A DNA stretch of 33,396 nucleotides from NCBI RefSeq assembly GCF_036263595.1, contig NZ_DATAGQ010000130.1, positions 1 through 33,396 on the forward strand. Direction: 5' to 3'. The position numbers and the translations under genes are program-made. Within the stretch, counting starts at the first letter, position 1, and each line of letters opens with the position of its first letter. Source of the stretch: Geminicoccus sp036263595. Lineage in GTDB: Bacteria; Pseudomonadota; Alphaproteobacteria; Geminicoccales; Geminicoccaceae. This document shows, one piece after another, positions 23,568 through 32,120 of the stretch. The notes beneath the pieces are model-generated. The model was not told where the DNA came from. It made no database searches and worked only from the letters and a program-made list of their open reading frames with translations.

Positions 23568-24062
23568 TCAGCCATAGGCGATCAGGCGGCCGAGCGAGCC
23601 GATCAGGAGCCAGCCGGCCAGGGACAGCACGGCTTGCAGGCGTCCGATCAGTGGCGGCCGCCTGTCCCAGTCCTGAAGATGGCCGCGCCAGAGGAACCGG
23701 AAGACGGCCACGTTCGCAAGGTTGAGCGCCAGGAGCAGCATCTTCAGCTGGAAAACATCGGTCGCCACCAGCGGGCCTGCATCCGCGGAAAACAGCATCA
23801 GCCCGCTGGCGATCAGCAGGAAGAGGCCTGCCGCGGTCCAAGGGGTGAGCAGCCGGCTGGCGTCAGGCACGGACACGACACGCCCAAAGCCCAGGAGCCG
23901 CAGGTCCAGCAGGCCGATCGGCGCAATGAGGAGGCTCAGGCCCAGCAGGTGGACGAGGTTGGCCAGCGGGTAGAGGAACAGGGACTCGCGCATCATCATG
24001 CCGAGGGCGGATGCTTCCAGTACGCCCGCCCAGCCCGGATCCCCGGCCAATCCGTGTTCCAT
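23568..24062 (-). CDS. DUF6644-type membrane protein (164 aa)
   Basis: A hydrophobic protein with about four helices: FLYPLANLVHLLGLSLLIAPIGLLDLRLLG, LLTPWTAAGLFLLIASGLMLF, FQLKMLLLALNLANVAVF and LSLAGWLLIGSLGRL. Conserved-looking His in LVHLLGLS lies in the first helix and could bind haem or metal. The ATG 24062 overlaps the stop of the DUF6152 gene as TGATG, so the two are coupled. The pairing with DUF6152 suggests a joint membrane/periplasmic function, not known. Confidence 0.8.
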   Translation of the reverse strand: MEHGLAGDPGWAGVLEASALGMMMRESLFLYPLANLVHLLGLSLLIAPIGLLDLRLLGFGRVVSVPDASRLLTPWTAAGLFLLIASGLMLFSADAGPLVATDVFQLKMLLLALNLANVAVFRFLWRGHLQDWDRRPPLIGRLQAVLSLAGWLLIGSLGRLIAYG

Positions 24063-24418
24063 CAGCGCAATTCGATGGTCTGGCCGTCCACGGTGATCCG
24101 TTCGACCCGCATCTCGCTCTCGTCGACCCGGCTCGGATAGCCTACGACCGTCACCACGGTGCCGGTCGCCAGCATCTCCTGGGCAAGGCCGCGCCTGTCC
24201 ATGCGTGACGGTGGTGCGAGCACGCAGCGCCAGGTCTTTCCTTCGCTGACGATCGTGATCTCGCCATGGGGATAGGCGTAGCTGGCCGTCTCGATCGGTG
24301 CCTCGACGGTCAGCACGGTGGCGGCATCGTAGCTGGACCAGCCGTGATGCGCGGCTACGGGGCCGGCAAGGTTGGTGGCGGCAAGAATGACGGTCGCGGT
24401 GGCGAACGGCCGAACCAT
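24062..24418 (-). CDS. DUF6152 family periplasmic protein (118 aa)
   Basis: A small exported protein. Signal peptide MVRPFATATVILAATNLAGPVAA is followed directly by the mature N-terminus HHGWSSYD, typical of DUF6152. The rest is a beta-rich small barrel (PIETASYAYPHGEITIVSEGKTWRCVLAPP ... GTVVTVVGYPSR) resembling an OB fold. The paired histidines at the mature N-terminus could bind a metal such as copper; this is inference. AGGGA precedes ATG 24418 at eight bases. It is coupled to the membrane protein gene downstream. Confidence 0.85.
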   Translation of the reverse strand: MVRPFATATVILAATNLAGPVAAHHGWSSYDAATVLTVEAPIETASYAYPHGEITIVSEGKTWRCVLAPPSRMDRRGLAQEMLATGTVVTVVGYPSRVDESEMRVERITVDGQTIELR

Positions 24419-24590
24419 GGTCTTGTCCCTGACATACGGGGGCGATGACGGACAAACTGTGCGGCCGGTATCCTGTCGGCAAGCGCGGGCGAGGCTGGAA
24501 TCCACACGCGTTCTCCCGGGCGGTCACACTGGCGCGGCTTCGGCCTCCCGCCTAGATTCGAGCGAGCGCAAGGACGCTCGGAGCAACGCA

Positions 24591-25541
24591 ATGGAACGGC
24601 AGAACGAACGGGTCGCCTGGTTCAATGGCGAGATCATGCCCGAGCGCGAGGTCCGGGTGCCGTTCCGGGATTCCAGCTGGATCTATGGCGACGGCTGCTT
24701 CGACATGACCCGATCGTTCGGGCATCGCCTGTTCAAGGTGAAAGAGCATGTCGACCGGTTGTACCGCTCCATGAAGTACATGCGGATCGACCCGGCCATG
24801 GAGCCGCAGGAGATGTGCCGGATCAGCGAGGACCTGTTCGAGCGCAACCGCCATTTGCTAGGCCCCGACGACGACTATTGGCTGGCCCAGCGCATCAGTC
24901 GGGGCGTGCGCCAGGTCGATGGCGACGGGCTGGACAGGCACGGGCCGAACCTCATCATCGAGTGCATGCCCCTGCCGTTCCGTCAGCGGGCCAGCCTGTT
25001 CATCGACGGCATCAAGATCGTGGTCCCCTCGCACCGCCGGGTGCCGCCGGACGCGCTGAGCCCGCGGATCAAGTCGCACAACTACCTCAACCTGATCGTC
25101 GCCAGCCAGGAGGTCCACGCGATGGACCCGTCGGCCTGGGCGATCCTGCTGGACGTGAACGGGAATCTGGCGGAAGGGCTGGGCTCCAACATCTTCGTGG
25201 TCAAGGACGGCGTGATCCTGACGCCCAAGGAGAAGTACGTGCTGCCCGGCGTGTCCCGGCAGACCGCGATCGACCTGGCGGAGCAGGAAGGTCTGGAGGT
25301 ACGCGAGGCCGATATCGACCTCTACGACGCCTATAATGCCGAGGAGATCTTCATCACCTCGACGTCGCTGTGCATCTGCCCGGCGAGCAGGATCAACGGA
25401 GTCGTGGTCGGCAGCGGCGGGCAGGTCTGGGGGCCGGTCACCAAGCGGCTGGCCGACGCCTATTGTCGGCTCGTCGACTTCGACTATGTCGACCAGCACC
25501 GCCGCCAGTTCGACCCGGGCGAAGCATCGCGCCCCTTCTAG
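24591..25541 (+). CDS. Class IV aminotransferase (BCAT/D-amino-acid type)
   Basis: A PLP-dependent fold-type IV transaminase of 316 residues. WFNGEIMPEREVRVPFRDSSWIYGDGCFD is the N-terminal signature; the PLP lysine is K161 in RIKSHNYLN; NLAEGLGSNIFVVKDGVILTP and VLPGVSRQTAIDLAEQEG complete the cofactor site. The family includes branched-chain, D-alanine and (R)-amine transaminases; the sequence does not settle which. GGAG precedes ATG 24591. Monocistronic, followed by a gene-poor gap. Confidence 0.9.
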   Translation: MERQNERVAWFNGEIMPEREVRVPFRDSSWIYGDGCFDMTRSFGHRLFKVKEHVDRLYRSMKYMRIDPAMEPQEMCRISEDLFERNRHLLGPDDDYWLAQRISRGVRQVDGDGLDRHGPNLIIECMPLPFRQRASLFIDGIKIVVPSHRRVPPDALSPRIKSHNYLNLIVASQEVHAMDPSAWAILLDVNGNLAEGLGSNIFVVKDGVILTPKEKYVLPGVSRQTAIDLAEQEGLEVREADIDLYDAYNAEEIFITSTSLCICPASRINGVVVGSGGQVWGPVTKRLADAYCRLVDFDYVDQHRRQFDPGEASRPF

Positions 25542-25610
25542 GCGAGGATGGCGAACCAGCTTCGGCTGTGAGAACCAGAAAACTCACAAAAGCCATCGAC
25601 TGGCGGAGAA

Positions 25611-25647
25611 CGACAAAAAGAACGGCCAGGCTTTCACCTGGCCGTTC
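25611..25647 (-). terminator. Intrinsic terminator (minus strand)
   Basis: An 11-bp perfect stem GAACGGCCAGG/CCTGGCCGTTC with a 6-base loop, followed on the minus strand by TTTTTGTC. On the plus strand no T-run follows, so it is not an efficient terminator for the aminotransferase gene. Confidence 0.75.
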
Positions 25648-25742
25648 CGACTTGTTGCGGCACGAGTCGGTCCACGAGCTGTGGACCGCCACGACCGCCT
25701 TGGATTCTTCTCAATATAGAGCGGCAGATACGAAGATCTGCC
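25611..25742 (-). ncRNA. Candidate structured small RNA on the minus strand
   Basis: Read on the minus strand, three perfect hairpins follow each other: 7 bp (25742-25723, GGCAGAT/ATCTGCC), 8 bp (25688-25668, CGGTCCAC/GTGGACCG) and 11 bp (25647-25620), the last followed by TTTTT at 25619-25615. This is the layout of a small RNA of about 130 nt with its own terminator. No clear promoter was found, so it could also be the 3' end of a longer antisense transcript. It lies convergent to the aminotransferase gene. Confidence 0.4.
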
Positions 25743-26229
25743 TCGAAAGTTCAAAAGTTTCACAAAATGAATAATGACCTCGCCGCGCAAAGCAGAACGC
25801 CATCCACCTCCCCGATCAATAATGAAAATCGCCGGGAAAGATCAAAGGATACGTTCATCACTCCGATGCGGCCCGTATCTCTGTCCGATGGCAAGAAAGA
25901 ATTGAAGAGCCAGCTTCAAATCCAGCCTGCCGCCCGACGGCCGTACGTCAATAACACCTTGCGATCTGAATGTGATCACGTCGGCCCGGATACAATGGCA
26001 TGGCCATGGATGGGGAATCAATGGCAAGCCGCAGAAATCGGTCAGGTATTTCTAGCTTTTCCTGGAAATCCACATTGCTGTCCTGGCCGTGCAAGAAACG
26101 CGGCCGTGATCCAGGTCGTGCAGGCTGACGACTGGATCCGCATCGGAAGATGGCACTTATCGGGTGGCGTTGTTCTTTCCGCGGAGCAACGGTGCCGTCC
26201 ATCGCGGCAGCGATGAACCACGGCTCGCT

Positions 26230-26271
26230 GCGGCCAGACTCCAGGCGGTTTCTCGCCTGGAGTCTGGCCGC
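26230..26271. repeat. 18-bp perfect inverted repeat (hairpin/cruciform)
   Basis: Arms GCGGCCAGACTCCAGGCG (26230-26247) and its exact complement (26254-26271) flank a six-base loop GTTTCT. No T-run on either strand. It ends 30 bp before the M20 peptidase ATG and so probably lies in its 5'-UTR or promoter. The direct repeat CACGGCT occurs on both sides. Confidence 0.9.
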
Positions 26272-26301
26272 ACCTGATCACGGCTGATACAGGGACTGCC
26301 C

Positions 26302-27723
26302 ATGGCTCATGAAGGTGTCCCCGTGACGAGGTTCGAGCTTGCTCCCGTTCTCGCCGAGACCGATCGGCAATTTCCGGACACGGTGGAGCGCCTGAAGGCA
26401 TTCCTGAGGTTCCCGTCGATCGGCACCGCCCAGGCCTATCACGGCCCGACCAGGGAATGCGCCGCCTGGCTGGCCAACGAGCTGTCGAGCATTGGCTTCG
26501 AAGCGGCGGTGCGGCCGACCGGCGGCATGCCGATGGTCGTGGCCCATCATCCAGGCCCCGGCGACGACGCGCCTCATCTGCTCTATTACGGGCATTACGA
26601 CGTCCAGCCGGTCGATCCGATCGAGCTGTGGGACACGCCGCCCTTCGAACCCACGGTCGTCCAGGGCGCCCATGGGCCCAGGATCGTCGCCCGCGGTGCC
26701 GTCGACGACAAGGGCCAGGTCATGACCTTCGTCGAGGCGTTCCGGGCCTGGCTGAAGGTGCACGGCACCCTGCCTTGCCGCGTGACGGTGTTCATCGAGG
26801 GCGAGGAGGAGGGGTCGTCGCCGTCGCTCGAGCCCTTCATGCATGCCAACAAGGCCGAACTGCAGGCGGATGTCTGCGTCGTCTCGGATACCGGGATGGT
26901 CGATCCGCAGACGCCGGCGATCACCACCTCGCTGCGTGGCCTGGCCTATGTCGAGGTCACCGTGCACGGCCCGGAGATGGACCTCCATTCAGGCATGTTC
27001 GGTGGCGTCGCGGTCAACCCGAACAATCTCCTGGTCCGGATCCTGGCGGAGATGACCGATGCCGACGGGCGGGTCACCATTCCCGGGTTCTATGACGGCA
27101 TCCTGGAGCCGTCGGAGGCCGTGACGGAATCCTGGAAAGCTTTCCCGATCACGGAGGAGCAGTTCCTCGGCGGCGTCGGCCTGAAGGGGCCGCACGGCGA
27201 GAGGGGCCGCTCCTTCCTGGAGCGGAACTGGACCAGGCCCACGCTCGACATCAACGGGATCTGGGGCGGATATACCGGCGACGGTGCCAAGACGGTCATT
27301 CCGGCGAAGGCGTCTGCGAAGATCAGCGCGCGGCTGGTGCCGGGACAGCACTGGGACCAGATCGCCCCGGCCATCCTGAAGTTCGTCCGGGATCGGCTGC
27401 CGCCGGACTGCCGGATGACCCATCAGGATTTCGGCTCCTCGCCCGGCATCACCGTGCAGACCGAGGGCCCCTGGATCGAGGCGGCGCGGGCCGGGATCCG
27501 GCAGGTGTTCGGCAAGGAGCCGGTCCTGATGGGCTGCGGCGGCTCCATTCCCGTCGTCGGCAGCTTCCAGAAGATCCTGGGCATGGAGACGCTGCTGGTC
27601 GGCTTCGGCCTGGACGATGACCGCGTGCACAGCCCGAACGAGAAGTTCGACCTGGTCTGCCTGCGGCGCGGCGTGGAGACCCACGCGGCCATGCTGGCGG
27701 CGCTTGCCGGCGTACGGGCCTGA
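26302..27723 (+). CDS. M20-family metallopeptidase (dipeptidase-like)
   Basis: A 473-residue di-zinc peptidase of the M20/M25/M40 group. Metal ligands lie in YYGHYDVQP, ARGAVDDKGQ and the catalytic EGEEEGSS; a later VHSPNEKFD gives the C-terminal His. A dimerisation (lid) domain covers about residues 220-380, including MDLHSGMFGG. It most likely cleaves dipeptides in the cytoplasm, as no signal peptide is present. ATG 26302 follows AGGGA. The small cupin gene begins 13 bases after the stop. Confidence 0.93.
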   Translation: MAHEGVPVTRFELAPVLAETDRQFPDTVERLKAFLRFPSIGTAQAYHGPTRECAAWLANELSSIGFEAAVRPTGGMPMVVAHHPGPGDDAPHLLYYGHYDVQPVDPIELWDTPPFEPTVVQGAHGPRIVARGAVDDKGQVMTFVEAFRAWLKVHGTLPCRVTVFIEGEEEGSSPSLEPFMHANKAELQADVCVVSDTGMVDPQTPAITTSLRGLAYVEVTVHGPEMDLHSGMFGGVAVNPNNLLVRILAEMTDADGRVTIPGFYDGILEPSEAVTESWKAFPITEEQFLGGVGLKGPHGERGRSFLERNWTRPTLDINGIWGGYTGDGAKTVIPAKASAKISARLVPGQHWDQIAPAILKFVRDRLPPDCRMTHQDFGSSPGITVQTEGPWIEAARAGIRQVFGKEPVLMGCGGSIPVVGSFQKILGMETLLVGFGLDDDRVHSPNEKFDLVCLRRGVETHAAMLAALAGVRA

Positions 27724-27736
27724 GAGGGAGCACGAC

Positions 27737-28054
27737 ATGGCGTTCAGGTGCGACATCCCTGCGGTCCCGACCGTCCAGCGGGACGATCAGGACGTCCGGA
27801 TCACTCGCTGGGACTTCCTGCCTGGGGCGGTGACCGGCTGGCATGAGCATGGCTGGCCCTATTTCGTGATCATGCTGGCTGCCGGCACTCTCCGCATCGA
27901 CGACGGCAGCAAGGTCACCGACGTGCCGCTGGAGCATGGCCAGACCTACCAGCGGCCCGCTGGCATCAAGCATGACGTCATGAACGGCTCGGACCACCCG
28001 ATCGCTTTCGTGGAGATCGAGATCAAGCGGCCGGAAGCGATCTCGGCGGGCTGA
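27737..28054 (+). CDS. Small cupin-domain protein (105 aa)
   Basis: A single conserved beta-barrel cupin. Motif 1 is seen in PGAVTGWHEHGWPYFVIMLAAGTL and motif 2 in LEHGQTYQRPAGIKHDVMNG; the His residues are likely metal ligands. Enzyme or sensor roles are both possible. GAGAGGGAG precedes ATG 27737. It is probably co-transcribed with the M20 peptidase, suggesting an amino-acid or peptide-derived ligand, but this is inferred. Confidence 0.88.
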   Translation: MAFRCDIPAVPTVQRDDQDVRITRWDFLPGAVTGWHEHGWPYFVIMLAAGTLRIDDGSKVTDVPLEHGQTYQRPAGIKHDVMNGSDHPIAFVEIEIKRPEAISAG

Positions 28055-28215
28055 GCAGGTCTTCTGGCGCTGAGGCTGCAGGCCGCACTCGGGCAGGAAA
28101 CGACCTGTCCTGCGTGCAAGCCCTTGTCGGATCTGTTCATCTTCCCTAAGGCGCGGTGCCAGGGTGCGGCAAGACCAGCATCCTCGCCATGGTCGGCATC
28201 GGGGAAGAGCGTCTC

Positions 28216-29340
28216 ATGAAGATCGGGGTGCCGAAGGAGCGTGCGGCGCATGAGCGTCGCGTCGCGGCTACGCCGGAAACGGTCAAGAAGCTGAAGGCGC
28301 TGGGCGTCGACGTCCTGGTGGAGGCCGGTGCCGGCGCATCGTGCGACATCGCGGATCAGCTCTACGTCGATGCCGGAGCGGAGATCGTGCCCGATCCCGC
28401 GGCCGTGTTCGCCGCCGACATCGTCTTCAAGGTGAAGCGGCCGGACGAGAGCGAGATGGCGCTGCTCCGGGAAGGCCAGGTCCTGGTGGGCCAGCTCGAC
28501 CCCTACATGAACAAGGACCAGGTCCAGGCCTATGCCGGCAGGAAGGCGGTCGCCTTCGCGCTGGAACTGCTGCCGCGCACGACCCGCGGGCAGGCCATGG
28601 ACGTGCTGTCCAGCCAGGCCAACCTCGCCGGCTACAAGTCGGTGCTCGACGCGCTCGAGCACTATACCCGCGTCATGCCGATGATGATGACGGCCGCCGG
28701 CACGGTGACCGCCGCCAAGGTCTTCGTGATGGGTGCTGGCGTCGCGGGATTGCAGGCCATTGCCACGGCCCGGCGCATGGGTGCGGTCGTCACGGCCACC
28801 GATGTCCGCCCGGCGGCCAAGGAAGAGATCGCCTCGCTGGGCGCGAAATTCGTGGGATTCATTCCGGAGGGTGCCGCCACCGCAGGCGGTTATGCCCGCG
28901 CGCTGACGCCCGAAGAGCAGGCCAAACAAAAAGAAGTCGTCGCCGATCACATCAAGAACCAGGACATCGTGATCACCACGGCGCTGATCCCTGGCCGCAA
29001 GGCGCCGGTGCTGGTGACCGAGGCGATGGTGGCGTCGATGAAGCCGGGCTCGGTGATCCTGGACCTGGCGGTCGAGACGGGCGGCAACGTGGAAGGCTCG
29101 GCGGTCGGCGAGGTCGTCGTGAAGAACGGCGTGAAGATCGTGGGCAACCCGAACGTCGCCTCGCGGCTGGCTCCGGCCGCCTCGCTGCTCTACGCGCGCA
29201 ACCTCCTGAACTTCGTGACCCTCCTGGTCGACAAGGAGACGAAGGGGCTGGTCGTGAACCGCGAGGACGAGCTGATCAAGGGCACCCAGCTCACCGACGC
29301 CACCGGTGCTGTCGTCCACGACGCGTTCAAGTCCGCCTGA
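28216..29340 (+). CDS. pntAA: Proton-translocating NAD(P) transhydrogenase subunit alpha part 1
   Basis: The soluble NAD(H)-binding domain I of transhydrogenase, 374 residues. MKIGVPKERAAHERRVAATPETVKKL begins the alanine-dehydrogenase-like fold; the Rossmann segment VFVMGAGVAGLQAIATARRMGAVVTATDVR binds NAD. The RQD loop appears as SSQANLAGYK. It transfers hydride between NADH and NADP via PntB. Start ATG 28216 matches the family N-terminus. It is a separate polypeptide, as in Rhodospirillum rubrum, not fused to PntAB as in E. coli. First gene of pntAA-AB-B. Confidence 0.95.
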   Translation: MKIGVPKERAAHERRVAATPETVKKLKALGVDVLVEAGAGASCDIADQLYVDAGAEIVPDPAAVFAADIVFKVKRPDESEMALLREGQVLVGQLDPYMNKDQVQAYAGRKAVAFALELLPRTTRGQAMDVLSSQANLAGYKSVLDALEHYTRVMPMMMTAAGTVTAAKVFVMGAGVAGLQAIATARRMGAVVTATDVRPAAKEEIASLGAKFVGFIPEGAATAGGYARALTPEEQAKQKEVVADHIKNQDIVITTALIPGRKAPVLVTEAMVASMKPGSVILDLAVETGGNVEGSAVGEVVVKNGVKIVGNPNVASRLAPAASLLYARNLLNFVTLLVDKETKGLVVNREDELIKGTQLTDATGAVVHDAFKSA

Positions 29341-29360
29341 AGACGCCGGAGAGACAAGCC

Positions 29361-29648
29361 ATGGAACTGATCGACCACAGCGTCTTCAACCTGATCATCT
29401 TCGTGCTGGCGATCTTCGTCGGCTACTACGTCGTATGGTCCGTCACGCCGGCCCTGCACACGCCGCTCATGGCGGTCACCAACGCGATCAGCTCGGTGAT
29501 CATCGTGGGCGCGCTGGTGGCCAGCGGCTCCGGCAGCACCGTGGCCATGATCTTCGGCCTGATCGCGGTCGTCCTGGCGGCCGTGAACATCTTCGGCGGG
29601 TTTGCGGTCACGCACCGCATGCTCGCCATGTTCAAGAAGCGCGGTTGA
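29361..29648 (+). CDS. pntAB: NAD(P) transhydrogenase subunit alpha part 2 (membrane)
   Basis: A 95-residue membrane subunit with three helices: FNLIIFVLAIFVGYYVVW, TNAISSVIIVGALVASG and AMIFGLIAVVLAAVNIFGGFAVTHRML. The TPLMAVTNAISS phrase is the family hallmark. It contributes to the proton channel with PntB. GGAGAG precedes ATG 29361. Gaps to pntAA and pntB are 20 and 10 bases. Confidence 0.95.
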   Translation: MELIDHSVFNLIIFVLAIFVGYYVVWSVTPALHTPLMAVTNAISSVIIVGALVASGSGSTVAMIFGLIAVVLAAVNIFGGFAVTHRMLAMFKKRG

Positions 29649-29658
29649 GGAAACGGCC

Positions 29659-31080
29659 ATGAATTCCAACCTCGCCGCCGTCGGCTACCTGATCGCCGCC
29701 ATCTGCTTCATCGTCAGCCTGCGCGGCCTGTCCTCGCCGGCCACCTCCCAACGCGGCCTGCGCGCCGGCATGATCGGCATGACGATCGCCGTCGTCATCA
29801 CGCTCCTGTCGCTGTCCGAGCCCTCCTTCCTCACCTACCTCCTGATCGCCGTCGCCCTCGCGATCGGCGGCGGAGCCGGCTACTACACGGCGCGCAAGGT
29901 CGAGATGACCGCGATGCCGCAGCTGGTCGCGGCCTTCCACTCGCTGGTGGGCTTGGCCGCGGTGTTCGTGGCGGCCGGTGCCTTCGCCAGCCCGCACGCC
30001 TTCCACATCCTGGTCCCCGGTACCGTCGATTCGATCAAGGGCCTGTCCCTGGTCGAGATGGGCCTGGGTGCGGTGGTCGGTGCCGTGACCTTTACCGGCT
30101 CGATCATCGCGTTCGCCAAGCTGCAGGCGCTGATGGGTTCAGCCCCGATCATGCTGCCGGCCCGCCATGCCATCAATATCGGCATCGGCATCCTGATCCT
30201 GCTCCTCCTGATCTGGCTGATCATGGCCCAGAGCACGACGGCGTTCGTGCTGCTGATCCTGTTCTCCCTGCTGATCGGCGTCCTGCTGATCATCCCGATC
30301 GGCGGTGCGGACATGCCGGTCGTCGTGTCCATGCTGAACAGCTACTCCGGCTGGGCTGCGGCCGGCATCGGCTTCACCCTGAACAACCAGGCGCTGATCA
30401 TCACAGGCGCGCTCGTCGGCAGCTCGGGTGCGATCCTCAGCTACATCATGTGCAAGGCGATGAACCGCTCGTTCATCTCCGTGATCCTGGGTGGGTTCGG
30501 CGAAACGGGCGGGGCTGCCGCTGCCGGTGGTGCGGAACAGAAGCCGGTGAAGGCCGGCTCGGCCGAGGACGCCGCCTTCATGATGCAGAACGCGCAGAAG
30601 GTGATCATCGTGCCAGGCTACGGCATGGCGGTGGCCCAGGCGCAGCATTCGGTCCGCGAGCTGTACGACGCGCTCACCAAGGAGGGCGTGGAGGTCAAGT
30701 TCGCGATCCACCCGGTGGCGGGCCGCATGCCCGGCCACATGAACGTGCTGCTCGCCGAGGCGAACATTCCCTACGATGTCGTGTTCGAGATGGAGGACAT
30801 CAACAGCGAGTTCGGCCAGACCGACGTCGCCTATGTCATCGGCGCCAACGACATCACGAACCCTGCCGCCAAGACCGACAAGACTTCGCCAATCTACGGC
30901 ATGCCGGTGCTGGATGTGGACAGGGCCAAGGCCGTGTTCTTCGTGAAGCGCTCGATGGCGGCAGGCTATGCCGGCATCGACAACACGCTGTTCTTCCAGG
31001 ACAACACGATGATGCTGTTCGGGGACGCGAAGAAGATGACCGAGACCATCGTGAAGTCGATGTCCGGCGGAGGCCACTGA
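29659..31080 (+). CDS. pntB: NAD(P) transhydrogenase subunit beta
   Basis: A 473-residue protein with an N-terminal membrane domain of about eight to nine helices (residues 1-260) forming the proton path, and a C-terminal NADP(H)-binding domain III starting near VIIVPGYGMAVAQAQHSVREL. HPVAGRMPGHMNVLLAEA, GANDITNPAAK and DVDRAKAVFFVKRSMAAGYAGIDN are conserved NADP-site segments. With PntAA and PntAB it uses proton motive force to make NADPH. An intrinsic terminator lies 17 bp after its stop. Confidence 0.96.
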   Translation: MNSNLAAVGYLIAAICFIVSLRGLSSPATSQRGLRAGMIGMTIAVVITLLSLSEPSFLTYLLIAVALAIGGGAGYYTARKVEMTAMPQLVAAFHSLVGLAAVFVAAGAFASPHAFHILVPGTVDSIKGLSLVEMGLGAVVGAVTFTGSIIAFAKLQALMGSAPIMLPARHAINIGIGILILLLLIWLIMAQSTTAFVLLILFSLLIGVLLIIPIGGADMPVVVSMLNSYSGWAAAGIGFTLNNQALIITGALVGSSGAILSYIMCKAMNRSFISVILGGFGETGGAAAAGGAEQKPVKAGSAEDAAFMMQNAQKVIIVPGYGMAVAQAQHSVRELYDALTKEGVEVKFAIHPVAGRMPGHMNVLLAEANIPYDVVFEMEDINSEFGQTDVAYVIGANDITNPAAKTDKTSPIYGMPVLDVDRAKAVFFVKRSMAAGYAGIDNTLFFQDNTMMLFGDAKKMTETIVKSMSGGGH

Positions 31081-31097
31081 GGTCCTCGTGCTTCCAG

Positions 31098-31130
31098 GCG
31101 GATGTGCTGCATCTGCAGTACATCCGCTTT
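31098..31130 (+). terminator. Intrinsic terminator of the pnt operon
   Basis: A 13-bp stem with one G-U pair: GCGGATGT-G-CTGC (31098-31110) against GCAG-T-ACATCCGC (31115-31127), with the four-base loop ATCT and a TTT tail. It begins 17 bp after the pntB stop. Confidence 0.75.
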
Positions 31131-31302
31131 GCGATGCGCACGGTCCTCGTCAAGCGAACCTGTCCTACCCGAAGCTCCTGGCCGACGTCGGTAGCGCGCG
31201 CTGAGGGACATGCAGGGCGGCCGTGCCTTCGGTCGGGTCGCCTTCATGAATCCATGCGGTGAACGGGTGGCCAAGCTTCTGGGGAACCAGGCCGGATCGG
31301 CC

Positions 31303-32105
31303 TTACCATTCCCGCCCCATGAACTCTTCCAACGCGGCTGCCGGAGTCTTCCGGTAGACGCCGGCGCGGCTCACCGTCGTGCCCGTCAGGCGTTGGAGGC
31401 CCAGTGCGGCTTCGGCTGCCTTGGCAACGGCGGCGATGCCGTTGAGCACCGGCGCCCCGTCGACCGCAAAGCCTCGCTCGCGCGCGAACAGCAGCATCGG
31501 CGGCCGCCCGCGGGCAGGATCACCTCCGCGCCATCAGCGACGAGCGGTCGGACCTGCTCCTCGAACTGAGTGCGGACCTTCCTATAGGCGTCCTCGTTCT
31601 CGAAGGCGCGCATGAACAGGTCGAGGTCCGCCCGTATCGCGCGCACGCCGGCGATGCGGCGCTCCAGGCCATGCCGGACGACCTGATCCTCGTGCCAGGG
31701 AATGAAGACGGGGTCGATCGTCACCAGGCCGATCTTTCGGCCGAGCGTGCAGGCGGTCAGCAGCGCGGCCTCGCCCAGGCCGATGACCGGCACATCGAGC
31801 GTGGTCCGGCATTCGAGCAGGCCCGGCTCCTGAAAGTGGCCGATCACGAAGGCGTCGTAGCCGTTCCGTTCGGCATCGATCGCGTGGCGCACGGTCTGGA
31901 TGGCGCAGCGGAACTCGGTGAGCGGGCCGAAGAAGCGGTCGGGCGGCGTGAGCCCATGCACCTCGAACCGCGTACCCGGTGCAGCCACATGGTCCAGCAT
32001 CGCCTGCAGGCGCGTGATGTAGGGTGCCTGCGCCTGCGGATCGACGAAGCTCTGGTACCATATCCGGCTGACCGTCCTGGCCTCGGCCATCTCGATATCC
32101 TCCAT
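31303..32105 (-). pseudogene. Asp/Glu racemase-family gene with a frameshift
   Basis: The first part (MEDIEMAEARTVSRIWYQSF to EVILPAGG) is a member of the aspartate/glutamate/hydantoin racemase superfamily. At about 31500 the frame changes. The original frame then gives an Arg/Cys/Ser-rich nonsense tail ending at 31386, while the neighbouring frame continues in family style as MLLFARERGFAVDGAPVLNGIAAVAK and ends at TAA 31303-31305. One missing base in the GGC-rich run near 31498-31508 explains it. Intact, the protein would have about 267 residues. The usual catalytic cysteines appear replaced (VIGHFQEPGL, ILPAGG), so racemase activity is doubtful. AAGGTG precedes ATG 32105. Confidence 0.8.
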
Positions 32106-32120
32106 GGTCGGACACCTTGC

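Larger units (their letters stand above)
25542..26301. other. AT-richer gene-poor gap with several hairpins
   Basis: About 760 bp without a convincing gene. The plus-strand frame at 25767-26216 and the minus-strand frames at 25584-25790 and 25842-26027 lack protein-like composition and ribosome binding sites. The part from about 25700 to 25990 is visibly richer in A/T than flanking genes. It contains three hairpins and a minus-strand terminator (25611-25742) and an 18-bp perfect hairpin (26230-26271). Confidence 0.6.

Noticed and set aside
25767..26216. Plus-strand frame of 149 codons in the AT-rich gap
   Set aside because: No ribosome binding site, mixed composition without secondary-structure pattern, no recognisable motif.
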